A stretch of 64,000 nt of DNA from Nitrospirota bacterium (GTDB taxonomy: Bacteria; Nitrospirota_A; Leptospirillia; Leptospirillales; Leptospirillaceae). A program made the position numbers and the translations under genes. The notes under the pieces were generated by a model. That model was not told where the DNA came from. It did not search any database and worked only from the letters and a program-made list of their open reading frames with translations. Below are positions 53,733 through 63,295 of this stretch, one piece after another; the stretch's first letter is position 1; each line of letters opens with the position of its first letter. The stretch lies in the NCBI GenBank assembly GCA_021829515.1, contig JAKBPM010000003.1:25578-89577 (forward strand), given 5' to 3'.

Positions 53733-54792
53733 AAAAGAAGGGGGTGTTGTGGGGGATCATCCTCCACAGGACCCTCTCAACCGGATTTTCGGAAAAAACC
53801 CTGTCAGGTCATTTGCTCTGATCTTTTTTGTATTGCTTGTCCTTTTTGCCGCATGGAATATCCATGCATTGTTTTATTCCGGGGATGACCGTTCCCGATC
53901 TGTCCTCCTTGATGTTCTTCCCGGCGACTCTTTCCGGAAGGTTGTGACGAAAATGTATGAGGATGGGCTGACCCATTATCCGGAGACGCTTGTCTTCTGG
54001 GGAGAAGTCCTGGGAATCGATACCAATATCCGGTCGGGAGAATACGGGATCTCGGGGGATATGTCTCCCCTAAGGATTCTGATGGATTTGCACGAGGGAC
54101 AACGATATTTTTACAAGGTAACCATTCCCGAAGGGTTCACCGTGGCCCAGGTCGCCAAAAGGCTTTCGTCGATTGGGATGGGTTCAGAGACGGATATCCT
54201 CAACACTGCGAATGATCCGGCGTTTGTCAAAAGTCTTGGGGTCGATTCTGTATCCCTTGAAGGATACCTGTTTCCGGATACCTATTTTTTTCCAAGAATG
54301 GCGACTCCGCGGGACGCGTTCCGCATGATGGTTTCACGCTTCTGGCACGATATCAACGGAGCAAAGAAAAAGAAAATGGAGCAGGAGCACCTGTCGGTGG
54401 AAGAACTGGTGACACTTGCCTCGATTGTCCAGGAAGAGACGGGAAATCCCAGGGATATGCCTTTTGTTGCAAGCGTATTCCTGAATCGTTTGACAAGGCA
54501 CATGCGACTTCAGAGTGATCCGACGGTCATCTATGCACTCAATGGAAGAAGACGGCTTCATTCAAGAGACCTTCAGGTAGATTCTCCCTACAACACCTAT
54601 AAGTATCCCGGTCTGCCCCCGACGCCCATCTCAAGCCCGGGCGAGCAGGCCATCGATGCGGTTCTTTCTCCGAGGGAAACGCCTTATCTGTACTTTGTCT
54701 CCGATGGCCATGGTGGCCATCTTTATGCCGAGACATTACAGGAGCAGGACGAACACATCAGGAAGATGATCCGTTCCCGAAAGAAGCACTAG
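53722..54792 (+). CDS. mltG: endolytic murein transglycosylase MltG
   Basis: A 356-residue inner-membrane protein that cuts nascent glycan strands. One helix (about 32-50, SFALIFFVLLVLFAAWNIHA) anchors it. A LysM-like part follows (VTIPEGFTVAQVAKRLSSIG) and then the YceG catalytic domain: EGYLFPDTYFFPR, the catalytic Glu in LASIVQEETGNPRDMPFVAS, and LQSDPTVIYAL, with YNTYKYPGLPPTPISSPGEQ after it. The start ATG 53722 lies within the end of ruvX; yqgF-mltG pairs are common. Confidence 0.95.
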   Translation: MNPEKEGGVVGDHPPQDPLNRIFGKNPVRSFALIFFVLLVLFAAWNIHALFYSGDDRSRSVLLDVLPGDSFRKVVTKMYEDGLTHYPETLVFWGEVLGIDTNIRSGEYGISGDMSPLRILMDLHEGQRYFYKVTIPEGFTVAQVAKRLSSIGMGSETDILNTANDPAFVKSLGVDSVSLEGYLFPDTYFFPRMATPRDAFRMMVSRFWHDINGAKKKKMEQEHLSVEELVTLASIVQEETGNPRDMPFVASVFLNRLTRHMRLQSDPTVIYALNGRRRLHSRDLQVDSPYNTYKYPGLPPTPISSPGEQAIDAVLSPRETPYLYFVSDGHGGHLYAETLQEQDEHIRKMIRSRKKH

Positions 54793-54882
54793 CAGGCAGG
54801 TTTGGTGGCCGATTCTGGAATAAGGCTGGCCCCATGATTGGCCGGGTCGTTCATTTTGTTCTTTATTGGAAAGGAAGAGTTT

Positions 54883-57612
54883 TTGTCTACTTCAGAAAAT
54901 ACATCGCTTCAGCAGGAAGATTCGGGTTCCAACGATTTTGGGCGGCTCTCAAGCCGCTACGATCCCGGGATGGTCGAACCACGCCAGCTTGTTGCCCTCG
55001 AGGCATTTAGCAAGTCGCATCGGGCATCACCGTCCGCGCCTTCCTTTTCAATGGTCATTCCTCCGCCGAATATTACCGGCAGGCTTCATATGGGCCACGC
55101 ACTGAACTTGACGCTTCAGGATGTCGTTGCCCGATTCCGCAGGATGGAAGGGGATGATGTCCTCTGGATTCCAGGTACGGACCATGCCGGTATTGCCACA
55201 CAGAATGTTGTCGAGAGACAGCTCAGCAAGGAAGGCATCTCCCTTGAGAAAATTGGCAGGGATGATTTTATCAAGAAGGTCTGGGAATGGAAGTCGAGTA
55301 TCCAGGGCGGAATTCTTGACCAGATCAGGAGGCTTGGCGCTTCCCTGTCCTGGGATCATGAACGCTTTACGATGGATCCCGGTTTTTCAAAGGCGGTTAC
55401 AAAAGTTTTTGTCAGTCTGCATTCGGAGGGCTTTCTGTACCGGGGGGAGCGGATGATCCATTGGTGTCCCCGCTGCCTGACAGCTCTTTCCGATGTGGAA
55501 GTCACCCATGTTGACCAGTCAGGAATCATGTATGAATGCCGCTATCTCGACCCTTCCGACAAAAGCCAGTTTCTCGTTGTTGCAACCACGCGTCCGGAGA
55601 CGATTCCGGGGGATATGGCCCTTGCCGTTTCTCCGGATGATACACGCTATACGTCATGGATTGGCAAAAAAGTGGTCACTCCGGTCGGTGGGAGACTGAT
55701 TCCGGTCATTTCGGACCCTGCGGTCGATCGTGAGTTCGGGACGGGAGTCCTTAAAATCACTCCATCCCATGCGATGGTAGACTGGGAAATTGCCCAGCGG
55801 CATGGATTGGGAAACTTTGAAGTCATCGACGCGCATGGGCGCATGAACGCCTCTTCAGGAAAACTTTCCGGATTGAGCAGGGAGGAGGCCAGAGAAAGAG
55901 TGGTCAGCGATCTTGAGGCCAGAGATCTCCTTCTCTCCAAAAAAGCGTACCCGGGGACCGTTGGTGTCTGCTATCGTTGCCAGACCATCGTCGAGCCAAG
56001 GCTGTCCCTCCAATGGTTTGTGAAGATGGAAAGCCTGGCCAAAAATGCCATCGAGGTCGTGAAGAATCGGGAAATCAGGTTCTACCCCGAAGGTTGGAAA
56101 AACACCTATTACGACTGGCTGGTCAATATCCGGGACTGGTGCATTTCCCGCCAGATTTTCTGGGGACACCCGATTCCGGCGTGGCATTGTTCGAAATGTC
56201 AGCATGTCACCGTCAGGGAAGATGTTCCCTCTTGCTGTGAGCGATGTCAGAGTCCGGATATCCTGAGAGATCCGGATGTCCTCGATACATGGTTTTCTTC
56301 CGCCTTGTGGCCTTTTGTCACAATGGGGTGGCCGGAGAGCACCCCTGACCTTGAACGGTTCTATCCCACAAGCCTTCTTGTGACGGGGTTCGATATCCTG
56401 TTTTTCTGGGTTGCCAGGATGGTGATGATGGGGCTTCATCTCACAGGCAAGGTTCCATTCAAGGATGTCTATATCCATGCTTTGGTCAGGGACCAGTTCG
56501 GACAAAAAATGACCAAGAGCCGCGGGAATGTTGTTGATCCGCTCGAGATCATGGAGAAGTACGGTACCGATGCGTTTCGGATGACGCTGGTTCAGATGGC
56601 CTCTCCCGGAAGGGACATCCGTCTTGCTACCGATCGGGTCGAAGGGTTCCGGAATTTTGTTTCGAAGTTGTGGAATGCATTTCGTTATATAGACCGGGCG
56701 GCCCAGGGCGAGTCCCTTCCCAGGGAGCTTTCCCCCGAAGATGTCTCCGGCATCGCCAATCAATGGATTCTCCTTGAGCTTTCGCGGTCCGTCCGCGAGA
56801 TGCGGGAGGCGATTTCTTCCTATCGTTTTGATGAAGTGGCAAACACCCTTTACCATTTTACATGGCATCAGTTTTGTGACTGGTATATCGAAGCGACAAA
56901 GCCCTCGCTCGATCTTCCGGAAAATGATCCGCTCCGGATAGAAACCCGCAGGACTCTTCTCTATACAGGTTCGGTCCTTCTGAAGATGGCCCATCCGATC
57001 ATGCCTTTTGTGACCTCTGAAATCTGGAGTCTTTTTTTTCCCGACGAGCCCCCGATCGGAGACCAGCGTTTCCCCGAGCTCAGAGAGGAACGCGCTTCAG
57101 CCGAGCAAACCTCGGCAGGGTTCTCACGCGTCATGACTCTGGTGGGGGAGATTCGACAAATTCGCAGCCATCTGAAGATTTCTCCTGCCCAGGAAATTCC
57201 GGGTGTCTTTGTCATCAATGAAAAAAGTGGATCGATTCTGGGAGACAACATGGGGCTTGTTTCCCGTCTTGCAAAGGTCCGCCCCCTGGTTCCCGTCTCG
57301 GTGGATCTTGTCCCTCCCGGCATCAGGGCTTCGGTTTCCGAGGGATTCGTTTCCCTGGATATTGCTGGTCTTGTCGATGTTCGGATGGAGGAAGCCCGTC
57401 TCAAGAAAGAGGTGGAAAAAATCCGGCAGAAAAAAAACTCCATTGCGCAGCGGCTCGCCAGCCGGGAGTATCTCGATAAGGCTCCCCCGGAGGTGATCGA
57501 AAAGGATGAGCGGGCAAAGCAGGACGCCGAAGATGAGGAAAATGCGATTGTATCTGCCCTTGAGCAGGTCAAGATCCTCGTCGAACGTGGCTTGGGGAAT
57601 TCTGGCCGATGA
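54883..57612 (+). CDS. valS: valyl-tRNA synthetase
   Basis: A 909-residue class Ia synthetase. The HIGH motif appears as HMGH in PPPNITGRLHMGHAL and the KMSKS motif as KMTKS in FGQKMTKSRGNVVDPL. The editing domain lies between them (TRPETIPGDMALAV), and WIPGTDHAGIATQ is typical for ValS. The C-terminal arm is a coiled coil (RLKKEVEKIRQKKNSIAQRL). The start TTG 54883 has AAGGA 7 bp upstream; an upstream TTG at 54838 lacks one. The stop overlaps nadC by 4 bp (ATGA). Confidence 0.97.
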   Translation: MSTSENTSLQQEDSGSNDFGRLSSRYDPGMVEPRQLVALEAFSKSHRASPSAPSFSMVIPPPNITGRLHMGHALNLTLQDVVARFRRMEGDDVLWIPGTDHAGIATQNVVERQLSKEGISLEKIGRDDFIKKVWEWKSSIQGGILDQIRRLGASLSWDHERFTMDPGFSKAVTKVFVSLHSEGFLYRGERMIHWCPRCLTALSDVEVTHVDQSGIMYECRYLDPSDKSQFLVVATTRPETIPGDMALAVSPDDTRYTSWIGKKVVTPVGGRLIPVISDPAVDREFGTGVLKITPSHAMVDWEIAQRHGLGNFEVIDAHGRMNASSGKLSGLSREEARERVVSDLEARDLLLSKKAYPGTVGVCYRCQTIVEPRLSLQWFVKMESLAKNAIEVVKNREIRFYPEGWKNTYYDWLVNIRDWCISRQIFWGHPIPAWHCSKCQHVTVREDVPSCCERCQSPDILRDPDVLDTWFSSALWPFVTMGWPESTPDLERFYPTSLLVTGFDILFFWVARMVMMGLHLTGKVPFKDVYIHALVRDQFGQKMTKSRGNVVDPLEIMEKYGTDAFRMTLVQMASPGRDIRLATDRVEGFRNFVSKLWNAFRYIDRAAQGESLPRELSPEDVSGIANQWILLELSRSVREMREAISSYRFDEVANTLYHFTWHQFCDWYIEATKPSLDLPENDPLRIETRRTLLYTGSVLLKMAHPIMPFVTSEIWSLFFPDEPPIGDQRFPELREERASAEQTSAGFSRVMTLVGEIRQIRSHLKISPAQEIPGVFVINEKSGSILGDNMGLVSRLAKVRPLVPVSVDLVPPGIRASVSEGFVSLDIAGLVDVRMEEARLKKEVEKIRQKKNSIAQRLASREYLDKAPPEVIEKDERAKQDAEDEENAIVSALEQVKILVERGLGNSGR

Positions 57613-58484
57613 TTGACCTTGCCCCCATTTTTTCATTCGACGACCAGCTCAAAAGATTTCTCCTTGAAGATGTCGGCAGTGGCGATGTGACCACCCGTTC
57701 CGTCTTTTCCGACGAAGTCCGTCGACGCAAAGCTTCTGCAACAATCATTGCCGAGTCGGAGGGTGTCTTCTGCGGGGGGCCTTTCGGAAGCAGGATCCTG
57801 TCGTTTGCCGATCCTCTGGGCAGATTTGATGCGATTTCGGATGGACAGCATTATATTGCGGGAGAGCGCCTTGTCGTGATGGAGGGGGCTCTTGAGTCGT
57901 TGCTCCTTTGCGAACGGGTCATCTTGAATCTGTTGAAACACCTTTCGGGTATCAGCTCCCTGACCTCGCGCTATGTGGACCAGGTTCGTCTCCTCAGAAA
58001 CTCTGCCCGGCCACTGCGTATCACCGGAACGAGGAAAACACTTCCGGGGCTTCGTGATTTCCAGCGCTATGCCATTCGTGCCGGCGGAGGAGACGACCAC
58101 AGGATGAGACTTGACGACGGTATCCTGATCAAGGACAACCATATTGCGGCCTCAGAAAGTCTTCACGGAATGATTGCCCGGGTCAGGCGACAGGCTCCCC
58201 ATCCCCTGAGAATCGAGATGGAGGCGGACACCCCGGAACAGGCGCTGGAGGCTTGCCGGCTCAGGGTCGATATCATTTTGCTGGACAATATGTCCCCGGA
58301 GCTGATGGAGCGTCTGATTCCCGAGCTGCGCGCAATCCATCCGGATGTCCTTCTGGAGGTCTCCGGCGGTATTACCCTTGATCAGATTCCATCCCTTGCC
58401 AGACTGGATGTTGACGTCCTGTCGGTGGGGGCATTGACCCATTCTGCTCCGGATGCTTCCATGAGACTTGACCTGTTGTCCTGA
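57609..58484 (+). CDS. nadC: nicotinate-nucleotide pyrophosphorylase (quinolinate phosphoribosyltransferase)
   Basis: A 291-residue type II phosphoribosyltransferase that turns quinolinate and PRPP into nicotinate mononucleotide, the third step of de novo NAD synthesis. LEDVGSGDVTTRSVF opens it. The active-site region has ITGTRKTLPGLRDFQRYAIR and GGGDDHRMRLDDGILIKDNH, and DIILLDNMSPE and LEVSGGITLDQI complete the barrel. It begins on the valS stop (ATGA) and ends on the birA start (TGATG), so the three genes are coupled. Confidence 0.97.
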   Translation: MIDLAPIFSFDDQLKRFLLEDVGSGDVTTRSVFSDEVRRRKASATIIAESEGVFCGGPFGSRILSFADPLGRFDAISDGQHYIAGERLVVMEGALESLLLCERVILNLLKHLSGISSLTSRYVDQVRLLRNSARPLRITGTRKTLPGLRDFQRYAIRAGGGDDHRMRLDDGILIKDNHIAASESLHGMIARVRRQAPHPLRIEMEADTPEQALEACRLRVDIILLDNMSPELMERLIPELRAIHPDVLLEVSGGITLDQIPSLARLDVDVLSVGALTHSAPDASMRLDLLS

Positions 58485-59233
58485 TGGAAAATGCCAGCTG
58501 GGGTCATCTTGTTCGGGAAAATCCTCCGCTCTTCCACCTGTCCGAGGTTGATTCGACACAAAACTGGTTGAAAGAAAAGGCCAGGACCGCATTGGATCCC
58601 GGGACGGCGGTCTTCTCTGATCTCCAGATCTCCGGAAGGGGGCGCCCGGGCAACAAATGGCTCCATCTCCCCGGCAATCTGGCCATGTCTGTATGGATGC
58701 CAGAAACTCCCGAAGGGATGACTTTTCCCTGGACACTCCTGGCGGCATATTCTGTTTTGACCGTTCTTGAAGACCGGATCGGAAAGTCGTTCGGAATCAA
58801 GTATCCGAATGATATTTATCGCACCGATTCCGGGATGAAAGTCGGCGGCATTCTTGTTGAGTCCCATGGAGGGCGCGGGGACCTGATTGGAATCGGTCTT
58901 AACCGGAAGGATCCGCATGTTCCGGATGGCGGAGGAATCACAATACCGGACAGGCCATTGCCGCCGGATCCAATGACGCTTCCTCTTTTAATCCAGGATA
59001 GGATGATGGTGTGCTTGTCCGGGGAGCTTTCCCATGGGGAGATCTGGAGATTTCTCGACGACAGGCTCCTGTGGCGGGGGGATTGGGTGACATGGAGCGA
59101 GCCGGGAAAAAATAAGATGGGCAAGGTTCTTGGGCTGGGAGAGCGAGGCCATCTTCGACTCCTTGGCACAGAGGGGGAGGGAGAGGTCACTCTTCCTGTG
59201 ACGGTCAGGTCCATCAGGCGGATTACCGCCTGA
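58484..59233 (+). CDS. birA: biotin--[acetyl-CoA-carboxylase] ligase (BirA without DNA-binding domain)
   Basis: A 249-residue biotin protein ligase that attaches biotin to the carboxyl-carrier protein through biotinyl-AMP. SEVDSTQNWLKEKA, the ATP/biotin loop SGRGRPGNKW, and KYPNDIYRTDSGMKVGGILV are the family motifs. The N-terminal winged helix of bifunctional BirA is absent, so it should not act as a repressor. The loop reads GRGRPGNKW where GRGRRGRxW is common. It shares bases with nadC and coaX at both ends. Confidence 0.93.
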   Translation: MENASWGHLVRENPPLFHLSEVDSTQNWLKEKARTALDPGTAVFSDLQISGRGRPGNKWLHLPGNLAMSVWMPETPEGMTFPWTLLAAYSVLTVLEDRIGKSFGIKYPNDIYRTDSGMKVGGILVESHGGRGDLIGIGLNRKDPHVPDGGGITIPDRPLPPDPMTLPLLIQDRMMVCLSGELSHGEIWRFLDDRLLWRGDWVTWSEPGKNKMGKVLGLGERGHLRLLGTEGEGEVTLPVTVRSIRRITA

Positions 59234-60012
59234 TGGCTGCCCGGTCTCCTTTTGACCTGACCTTCAAGGTCGGAGTTTCACGCTGTGTCGGTGTGTTCTG
59301 GGGAAAAGGGAGATCGATCCGGTCTGTCCGCACATTCAAAACGCCACCGCCGGGGGAGAGCTTTCCTGAGTCAGCCCTGGACAGTCTCCTCGAGAAAGAG
59401 TCTCCCGTTTCAAATGTCTTTATTTCCGCTGTCGCCTCCATCCCGACGGATCCCTTCGCAGACTCTTTCCGGAAAAGAGGGCTCGAGCCTGTCCTTTTTT
59501 CCCATGGAGACTATCCTTTTCCGATCCACTACAATCCTCCCGAATCGATGGGTTCCGATCGGCTGCTCTCGGTTCTGGGGGCTGTCGACCGTTTCCCCCG
59601 CCTGATGGAAGGATCCTTTGCTGTTGTCGATTTCGGCAGCCACACGACAATGACCGTTTTCCACAAAGGGCAGGTGGTCGGCGGTTCGATCGCTCCCGGG
59701 ATATCCCTGTCTCTCGGCGTGATTGGAGCGGGACGTGTTGTTCTGGGTGATCGGGGGAGAACTCTTCGTCCCTCAAGGATTTCTTTTCCCGGCAGATCGA
59801 CAGAAGAATCCATCCAGGCCGGAACGGTTCTTGGGGCGGTTCGATCCGTTGAGGGGCTCCTCTTTGATGCCGAGGACGCTTTGGGTGAGCGATTTGAAGT
59901 ATTCCTGACAGGCGGTCTCTCTCCGATCGTAAGGCCGATGTTTCATCGGTTCTGTTTTATGGATCGTCACCTTCTTCATCGGGGTGCCATCCGGGTCCTC
60001 CGGGGGGAATAA
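59233..60012 (+). CDS. coaX: divergent type III pantothenate kinase-like protein (CoaX family)
   Basis: A 259-residue ASKHA-fold protein aligned with CoaX, which phosphorylates pantothenate for CoA. The middle motifs are there: GSDRLLSVLGAVDRFP, VVDFGSHTTMTVFHKG, VVGGSIAPGISLSLGVIGAG and a late LTGGLSPIV. The first motif (DxGNT, phosphate 1) is not: the N-terminus reads FKVGVSRCVGVFWG, so the first Asp is lost. Loss of that residue would impair ATP/metal binding in the usual model. It may be inactive, altered, or work by a changed N-terminus. birA-coaX is a common pair, which supports the assignment. Confidence 0.75.
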   Translation: MAARSPFDLTFKVGVSRCVGVFWGKGRSIRSVRTFKTPPPGESFPESALDSLLEKESPVSNVFISAVASIPTDPFADSFRKRGLEPVLFSHGDYPFPIHYNPPESMGSDRLLSVLGAVDRFPRLMEGSFAVVDFGSHTTMTVFHKGQVVGGSIAPGISLSLGVIGAGRVVLGDRGRTLRPSRISFPGRSTEESIQAGTVLGAVRSVEGLLFDAEDALGERFEVFLTGGLSPIVRPMFHRFCFMDRHLLHRGAIRVLRGE

Positions 60013-60149
60013 AGGGGCCGAAAGGGGGCTTTGGCAAGCTTCCCGAAGCGTTTGACAGCAAACCGCCGAATTTTTTTTCGATGACCAGATGATGGACAGC
60101 GTATGTCAAGATCTTTTCCTATGATACAAAAAGATCAAGATCCACAGAC

Positions 60150-60158
60150 TTATCCACA
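60150..60158 (+). promoter_or_regulatory. DnaA-box-like nonamer
   Basis: TTATCCACA is a perfect DnaA box, and AGATCCACA lies 11 bp before it. They fall in a 168-bp AT-rich gap between the convergent coaX and cytochrome genes. One perfect box can be chance; no dnaA, dnaN or box cluster is nearby, so I do not call an origin. Confidence 0.3.
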
Positions 60159-60180
60159 GCCCATCCCGGGTTGGACCTTC

Positions 60181-60861
60181 TTATTCGTCAGGATCGCTTT
60201 TCTTGCTCCGCCCACTTGAGGGGATTCCGTTGAGATCTGATTGGTCCTGCGGGTTTTCCCTGTGGAAGCGCGCTGGTATTTTGTGAAGGATCTTCTTCAC
60301 ATCCCTTTTGTAATCAAATGTCTTGTAGGTTGGCGATGAAGGGTTGTGGCAGGTGATGCAGGTCTTTTCTCCGGGGACTTCCACAAGGCCGGAGCTGGCG
60401 GCCTTGTGGGGATCCACCATGGCGCTGTAGCGGGCATAGTCTTCTCCCGGACCGTGGCATGACTCGCATTGCACCCCGTCGGATTGTCGAAAGGAGGAGG
60501 TGATGCCGGTAAGGCCAACATGTGGTGCGGTTGTATGGCAGGAAAGGCATGCCGGACTTTTTTGGGGATCTGAAATCCCCATTTTCGCGGCGATGGTTCT
60601 GGCGTTCAGAGAGGAAAGGTCGGTGAATGCCCGGGCATGTGGCGAGTTTTTCCAGATCCCGAACTGGTTGCCGATACGCTCCGACGAATGGCAGACCTCA
60701 CATGTCTCGTCTCCCACATAACGATGGATTGAGGCGGTATCGTTCACCTGTGCGTGAATGACCCCGATGGCTCCAAAGAACACAAGGGAGAACACCAATG
60801 ATGCGTAGATCAAGCGTCCGATTCTGATCCGGACCTTTTTTCCTGAAAACCAGTCTGCCAT
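60181..60861 (-). CDS. tetraheme c-type cytochrome (c554-like)
   Basis: A 226-residue exported or membrane-anchored cytochrome, start ATG 60861 behind GGAGAAGG. The N-terminal hydrophobic segment (RLIYASLVFSLVFFGAIGVI) is a signal anchor. Four heme-binding motifs occur: CEVCH in YVGDETCEVCHSSER, CLSCH, CESCH in VQCESCHGPGEDY and CITCH. The first and its surroundings are those of cytochrome c554-type proteins. It would pass electrons in the periplasm; the partner is not known. Its gene follows the TolC-like gene by 34 bp, on the same strand. The tail is long and charged (SSGRSKKSDPDE). Confidence 0.85.
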   Translation of the reverse strand: MADWFSGKKVRIRIGRLIYASLVFSLVFFGAIGVIHAQVNDTASIHRYVGDETCEVCHSSERIGNQFGIWKNSPHARAFTDLSSLNARTIAAKMGISDPQKSPACLSCHTTAPHVGLTGITSSFRQSDGVQCESCHGPGEDYARYSAMVDPHKAASSGLVEVPGEKTCITCHNPSSPTYKTFDYKRDVKKILHKIPARFHRENPQDQSDLNGIPSSGRSKKSDPDE

Positions 60862-60895
60862 GAACCTTCTCCATATAACATGATTGATTGTTTTC

Positions 60896-62257
60896 TTATT
60901 TCCCATCCGGCAACAGTCCGATCTGCCGTCCTTCCTCATCCTGGATCATCTTGTATCGATACCGGTCTGCAATCAGGCTCTCCCTGGCGGAAAGGTATTG
61001 AGCCTGGGCCTGGATCCGCGTAACGGAATCGACCAAGCCTCTTTTAAAGCTTTTTTCAACCATGCTCTTGTTTGTCCGGGCATTTTCAAGCCGGCTTTCA
61101 TCAAGGATGATCTTTTTTTTCTGGGTTTTCAGGTCGAACCATGCTTTTCGGACATTTCTGATGACCCTGATCCGGGCCAGACGGGTCTTTGCCTTCTCGC
61201 CCCGGAGCTTGTCTTTCTCAGACTGCGTCTCGTGAAGGATTTTCATTCCGGTAAAAATGGGGACAGAGAGTGTGATTCCCGTCTGATAGGTCGGGAGGAA
61301 AAGACCGCTGTTCGGCGGTGCTCCCGAGATGTTCGGAGGGACGCCGTACAGAAAAAGTCCGTTGGCAAAAGCTGACAATGTTGGAAGATTTTCATCATAG
61401 GCCCGTTTGATCAGGGCATTTCGCCTTTCATCAAGATCTTCAAGAGACCTGATCAGGGGCCTGTGGTCAAGGGCGTAGGTAATCAGTGCCTCCGGATCTC
61501 TCGGGATATTGTTTCGTTCCCCTTTCTCGACGGCATGGAAGGCGGAAAAGGTGCTTGATCCCATTGCGTAGCCCAGATCGGTCTGGGCTTTCCGGATATT
61601 GTTTTGGATGGTCATGACGGCATAGCTTGCTGTTTCCAGATAAACCCGGGCCTGTGTGACGTCAGGGAGAATTGCCAGTCCCCTGGAAAGACGTTTTTCT
61701 TCTGAAGACAGATGAATCCTCGCGGCCTTCTCATTTTTGAGGGCGGCTTTTAAAAGATGCTGGTACATGGCCAGGTTGTCGAAGGCGATCTCGGCATCCC
61801 ATACAACATTCAGCTGCGCCTCCTTCAGGCTCCATCGAGCCGACCGTTTCGCAAGCCGTGCTGCAAGAACTTCGTTATGGCGTTTTCCAAAGCCGCTGAT
61901 TTCCTGATTCAGGCTGGGGTTGAAGAGAGTCAGGGGGATTCCGGTTTCATTGGGCAGCGAAATGCCGACAACAGGGGTGTTGAGGAACAGTTCATCGAGA
62001 TTGAGCGAGATTTGTGGATAGTAGGTGGCTCTTTTTATTCCGATCTCTTCATTCTTGGAGTCAAATTCGCTGGCATAGATGACAATCGACGGGTTGTTCT
62101 CAAGGGCCTTTCTCGCGACCTGGGCCCGGGTGATCGGAATGCTGGCCCCATCATTGAATTCTTCCGGCGATTGGGCTCCTGCCATCGGTCCCGGAGTGAA
62201 AAAGGAGAGGAGAAGGAGGGGGAACACCATGAGTGGCAAGCCGGACAGCCTTCCCAT
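60896..62257 (-). CDS. TolC-family outer membrane efflux protein
   Basis: A 453-residue protein of the OEP family with a signal peptide (LPLMVFPLLLLSFFTPGPMA). The two helical-barrel repeats are visible: one from ARKALENNPSIVIYASEFD to NIRKAQTDLGYAMGSS, the other from DPEALITYALDHRPLI to RIQAQAQYLSARESLIADRY. TYYPQISLNLDELFLN and YDENLPTLSAFANGLFLYG fit the beta-barrel strands. It should form a trimeric channel through the outer membrane. ATG 62257 shares its A with the EmrA stop (TGATG), so the EmrB-EmrA-TolC series is one operon. Confidence 0.88.
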   Translation of the reverse strand: MGRLSGLPLMVFPLLLLSFFTPGPMAGAQSPEEFNDGASIPITRAQVARKALENNPSIVIYASEFDSKNEEIGIKRATYYPQISLNLDELFLNTPVVGISLPNETGIPLTLFNPSLNQEISGFGKRHNEVLAARLAKRSARWSLKEAQLNVVWDAEIAFDNLAMYQHLLKAALKNEKAARIHLSSEEKRLSRGLAILPDVTQARVYLETASYAVMTIQNNIRKAQTDLGYAMGSSTFSAFHAVEKGERNNIPRDPEALITYALDHRPLIRSLEDLDERRNALIKRAYDENLPTLSAFANGLFLYGVPPNISGAPPNSGLFLPTYQTGITLSVPIFTGMKILHETQSEKDKLRGEKAKTRLARIRVIRNVRKAWFDLKTQKKKIILDESRLENARTNKSMVEKSFKRGLVDSVTRIQAQAQYLSARESLIADRYRYKMIQDEEGRQIGLLPDGK

Positions 62258-63246
62258 CAATGATCCCTCTTCCGGGAACCGGCAGGACCTTTCCTGTCGA
62301 TTCGGACCTCTGCGGACATCCCGGGAAGGAGTGTTCTCCCCTTGAGGGAATCAAAAACAATCCGGACAGGAATTCTCTGGACAACCTTGACGAACGTTCC
62401 TGCCGCATTTTGGGTCGGCAACAGGGAAAACGCCTGAGATGCCGCAGGAATAAACTCCAGAACATGTCCCGTAAAATGGTCTTTTGGCCAGGCGTCAACG
62501 TGTATCTGTACCTTTTGTCCGGGTTTGATTTTCCAGACCTGTGTTTCGCGGACGAACGCATCGAGCCATATGTTGTCCGGATTTTCAAGATTGATGATGC
62601 TGACAATGGGCTGGTTGGCCTTGACCGATTCTCCGAGATTGACGAGTCGTTGGGCGATCTGGCCGCTGATTGGTGCGTAGACAATGCGATTTCTGGGGTG
62701 GACCTCCGATATGTCGAGGGACTGCTGTTCAGCCGAGATCAGCTTTCTTGTCTCTGAAACCTGGACATGGATCTGCTCCCAGTCGGTTTTGAGGTCTTCG
62801 AGTTTCTGTGGCGAAAGAAATCCCTCGCCAAGGAGTTCTTTTGCTCTTTGATAGTGATCTTTCGCGTCGGTTTCCTGTTTTTCGAGGCTCCGGAGTTTGG
62901 CCATGTCCCGTTTGATGGTGGTGAAAGACTGAAGATTCTTCGATGTGTCCTGCGGTTTCAGGTAGGAATCTCCTGTCCGGTCGATTGTGGCAACAATCTC
63001 CCCGAACCTGACCGGATCACCTTCGTTGACATTCAGTGCGATCAGGCGTCCGGGTTGCCTTGAGGAAACATAGGTGATCTTTCCCTGGATGTAGGCATCA
63101 TCGGAGGCCACATACCGGGTTTCTCCGTACCAGTGGTTGACTGCCCACAGGAGCGTCAGGAGAAAGCCCAGAAGGGGAACCATGACGGCAAGAGAAAAAA
63201 AACGGGTTCTTGTTCCAGAATGATTGTTCTGGTCTTCTGCGGTCAT
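62257..63246 (-). CDS. HlyD-family membrane fusion protein (EmrA-like)
   Basis: A 329-residue periplasmic adaptor with one N-terminal helix (SLAVMVPLLGFLLTLLWAVN). The lipoyl halves DDAYIQGKITYVSSRQPGRL and VYAPISGQIAQRLVNLGESV flank a helical hairpin (MAKLRSLEKQETDAKDHYQR onward), and the barrel ends with GMSAEVRID. It connects the EmrB-like permease to the TolC-like channel. ATG 63246 behind GGGAGA is preferred to a TTG at 63288. It starts 49 bp after the permease gene. Confidence 0.9.
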   Translation of the reverse strand: MTAEDQNNHSGTRTRFFSLAVMVPLLGFLLTLLWAVNHWYGETRYVASDDAYIQGKITYVSSRQPGRLIALNVNEGDPVRFGEIVATIDRTGDSYLKPQDTSKNLQSFTTIKRDMAKLRSLEKQETDAKDHYQRAKELLGEGFLSPQKLEDLKTDWEQIHVQVSETRKLISAEQQSLDISEVHPRNRIVYAPISGQIAQRLVNLGESVKANQPIVSIINLENPDNIWLDAFVRETQVWKIKPGQKVQIHVDAWPKDHFTGHVLEFIPAASQAFSLLPTQNAAGTFVKVVQRIPVRIVFDSLKGRTLLPGMSAEVRIDRKGPAGSRKRDH

Positions 63247-63295
63247 TCTGATTTCTCCCGGGAAATTGTTTTTATTTGAAGGGTGCAATGCATTT

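Noticed and set aside
60013..60180. Replication origin
   Set aside because: Only one perfect DnaA box and one near-match; no dnaA/dnaN or cluster of boxes.
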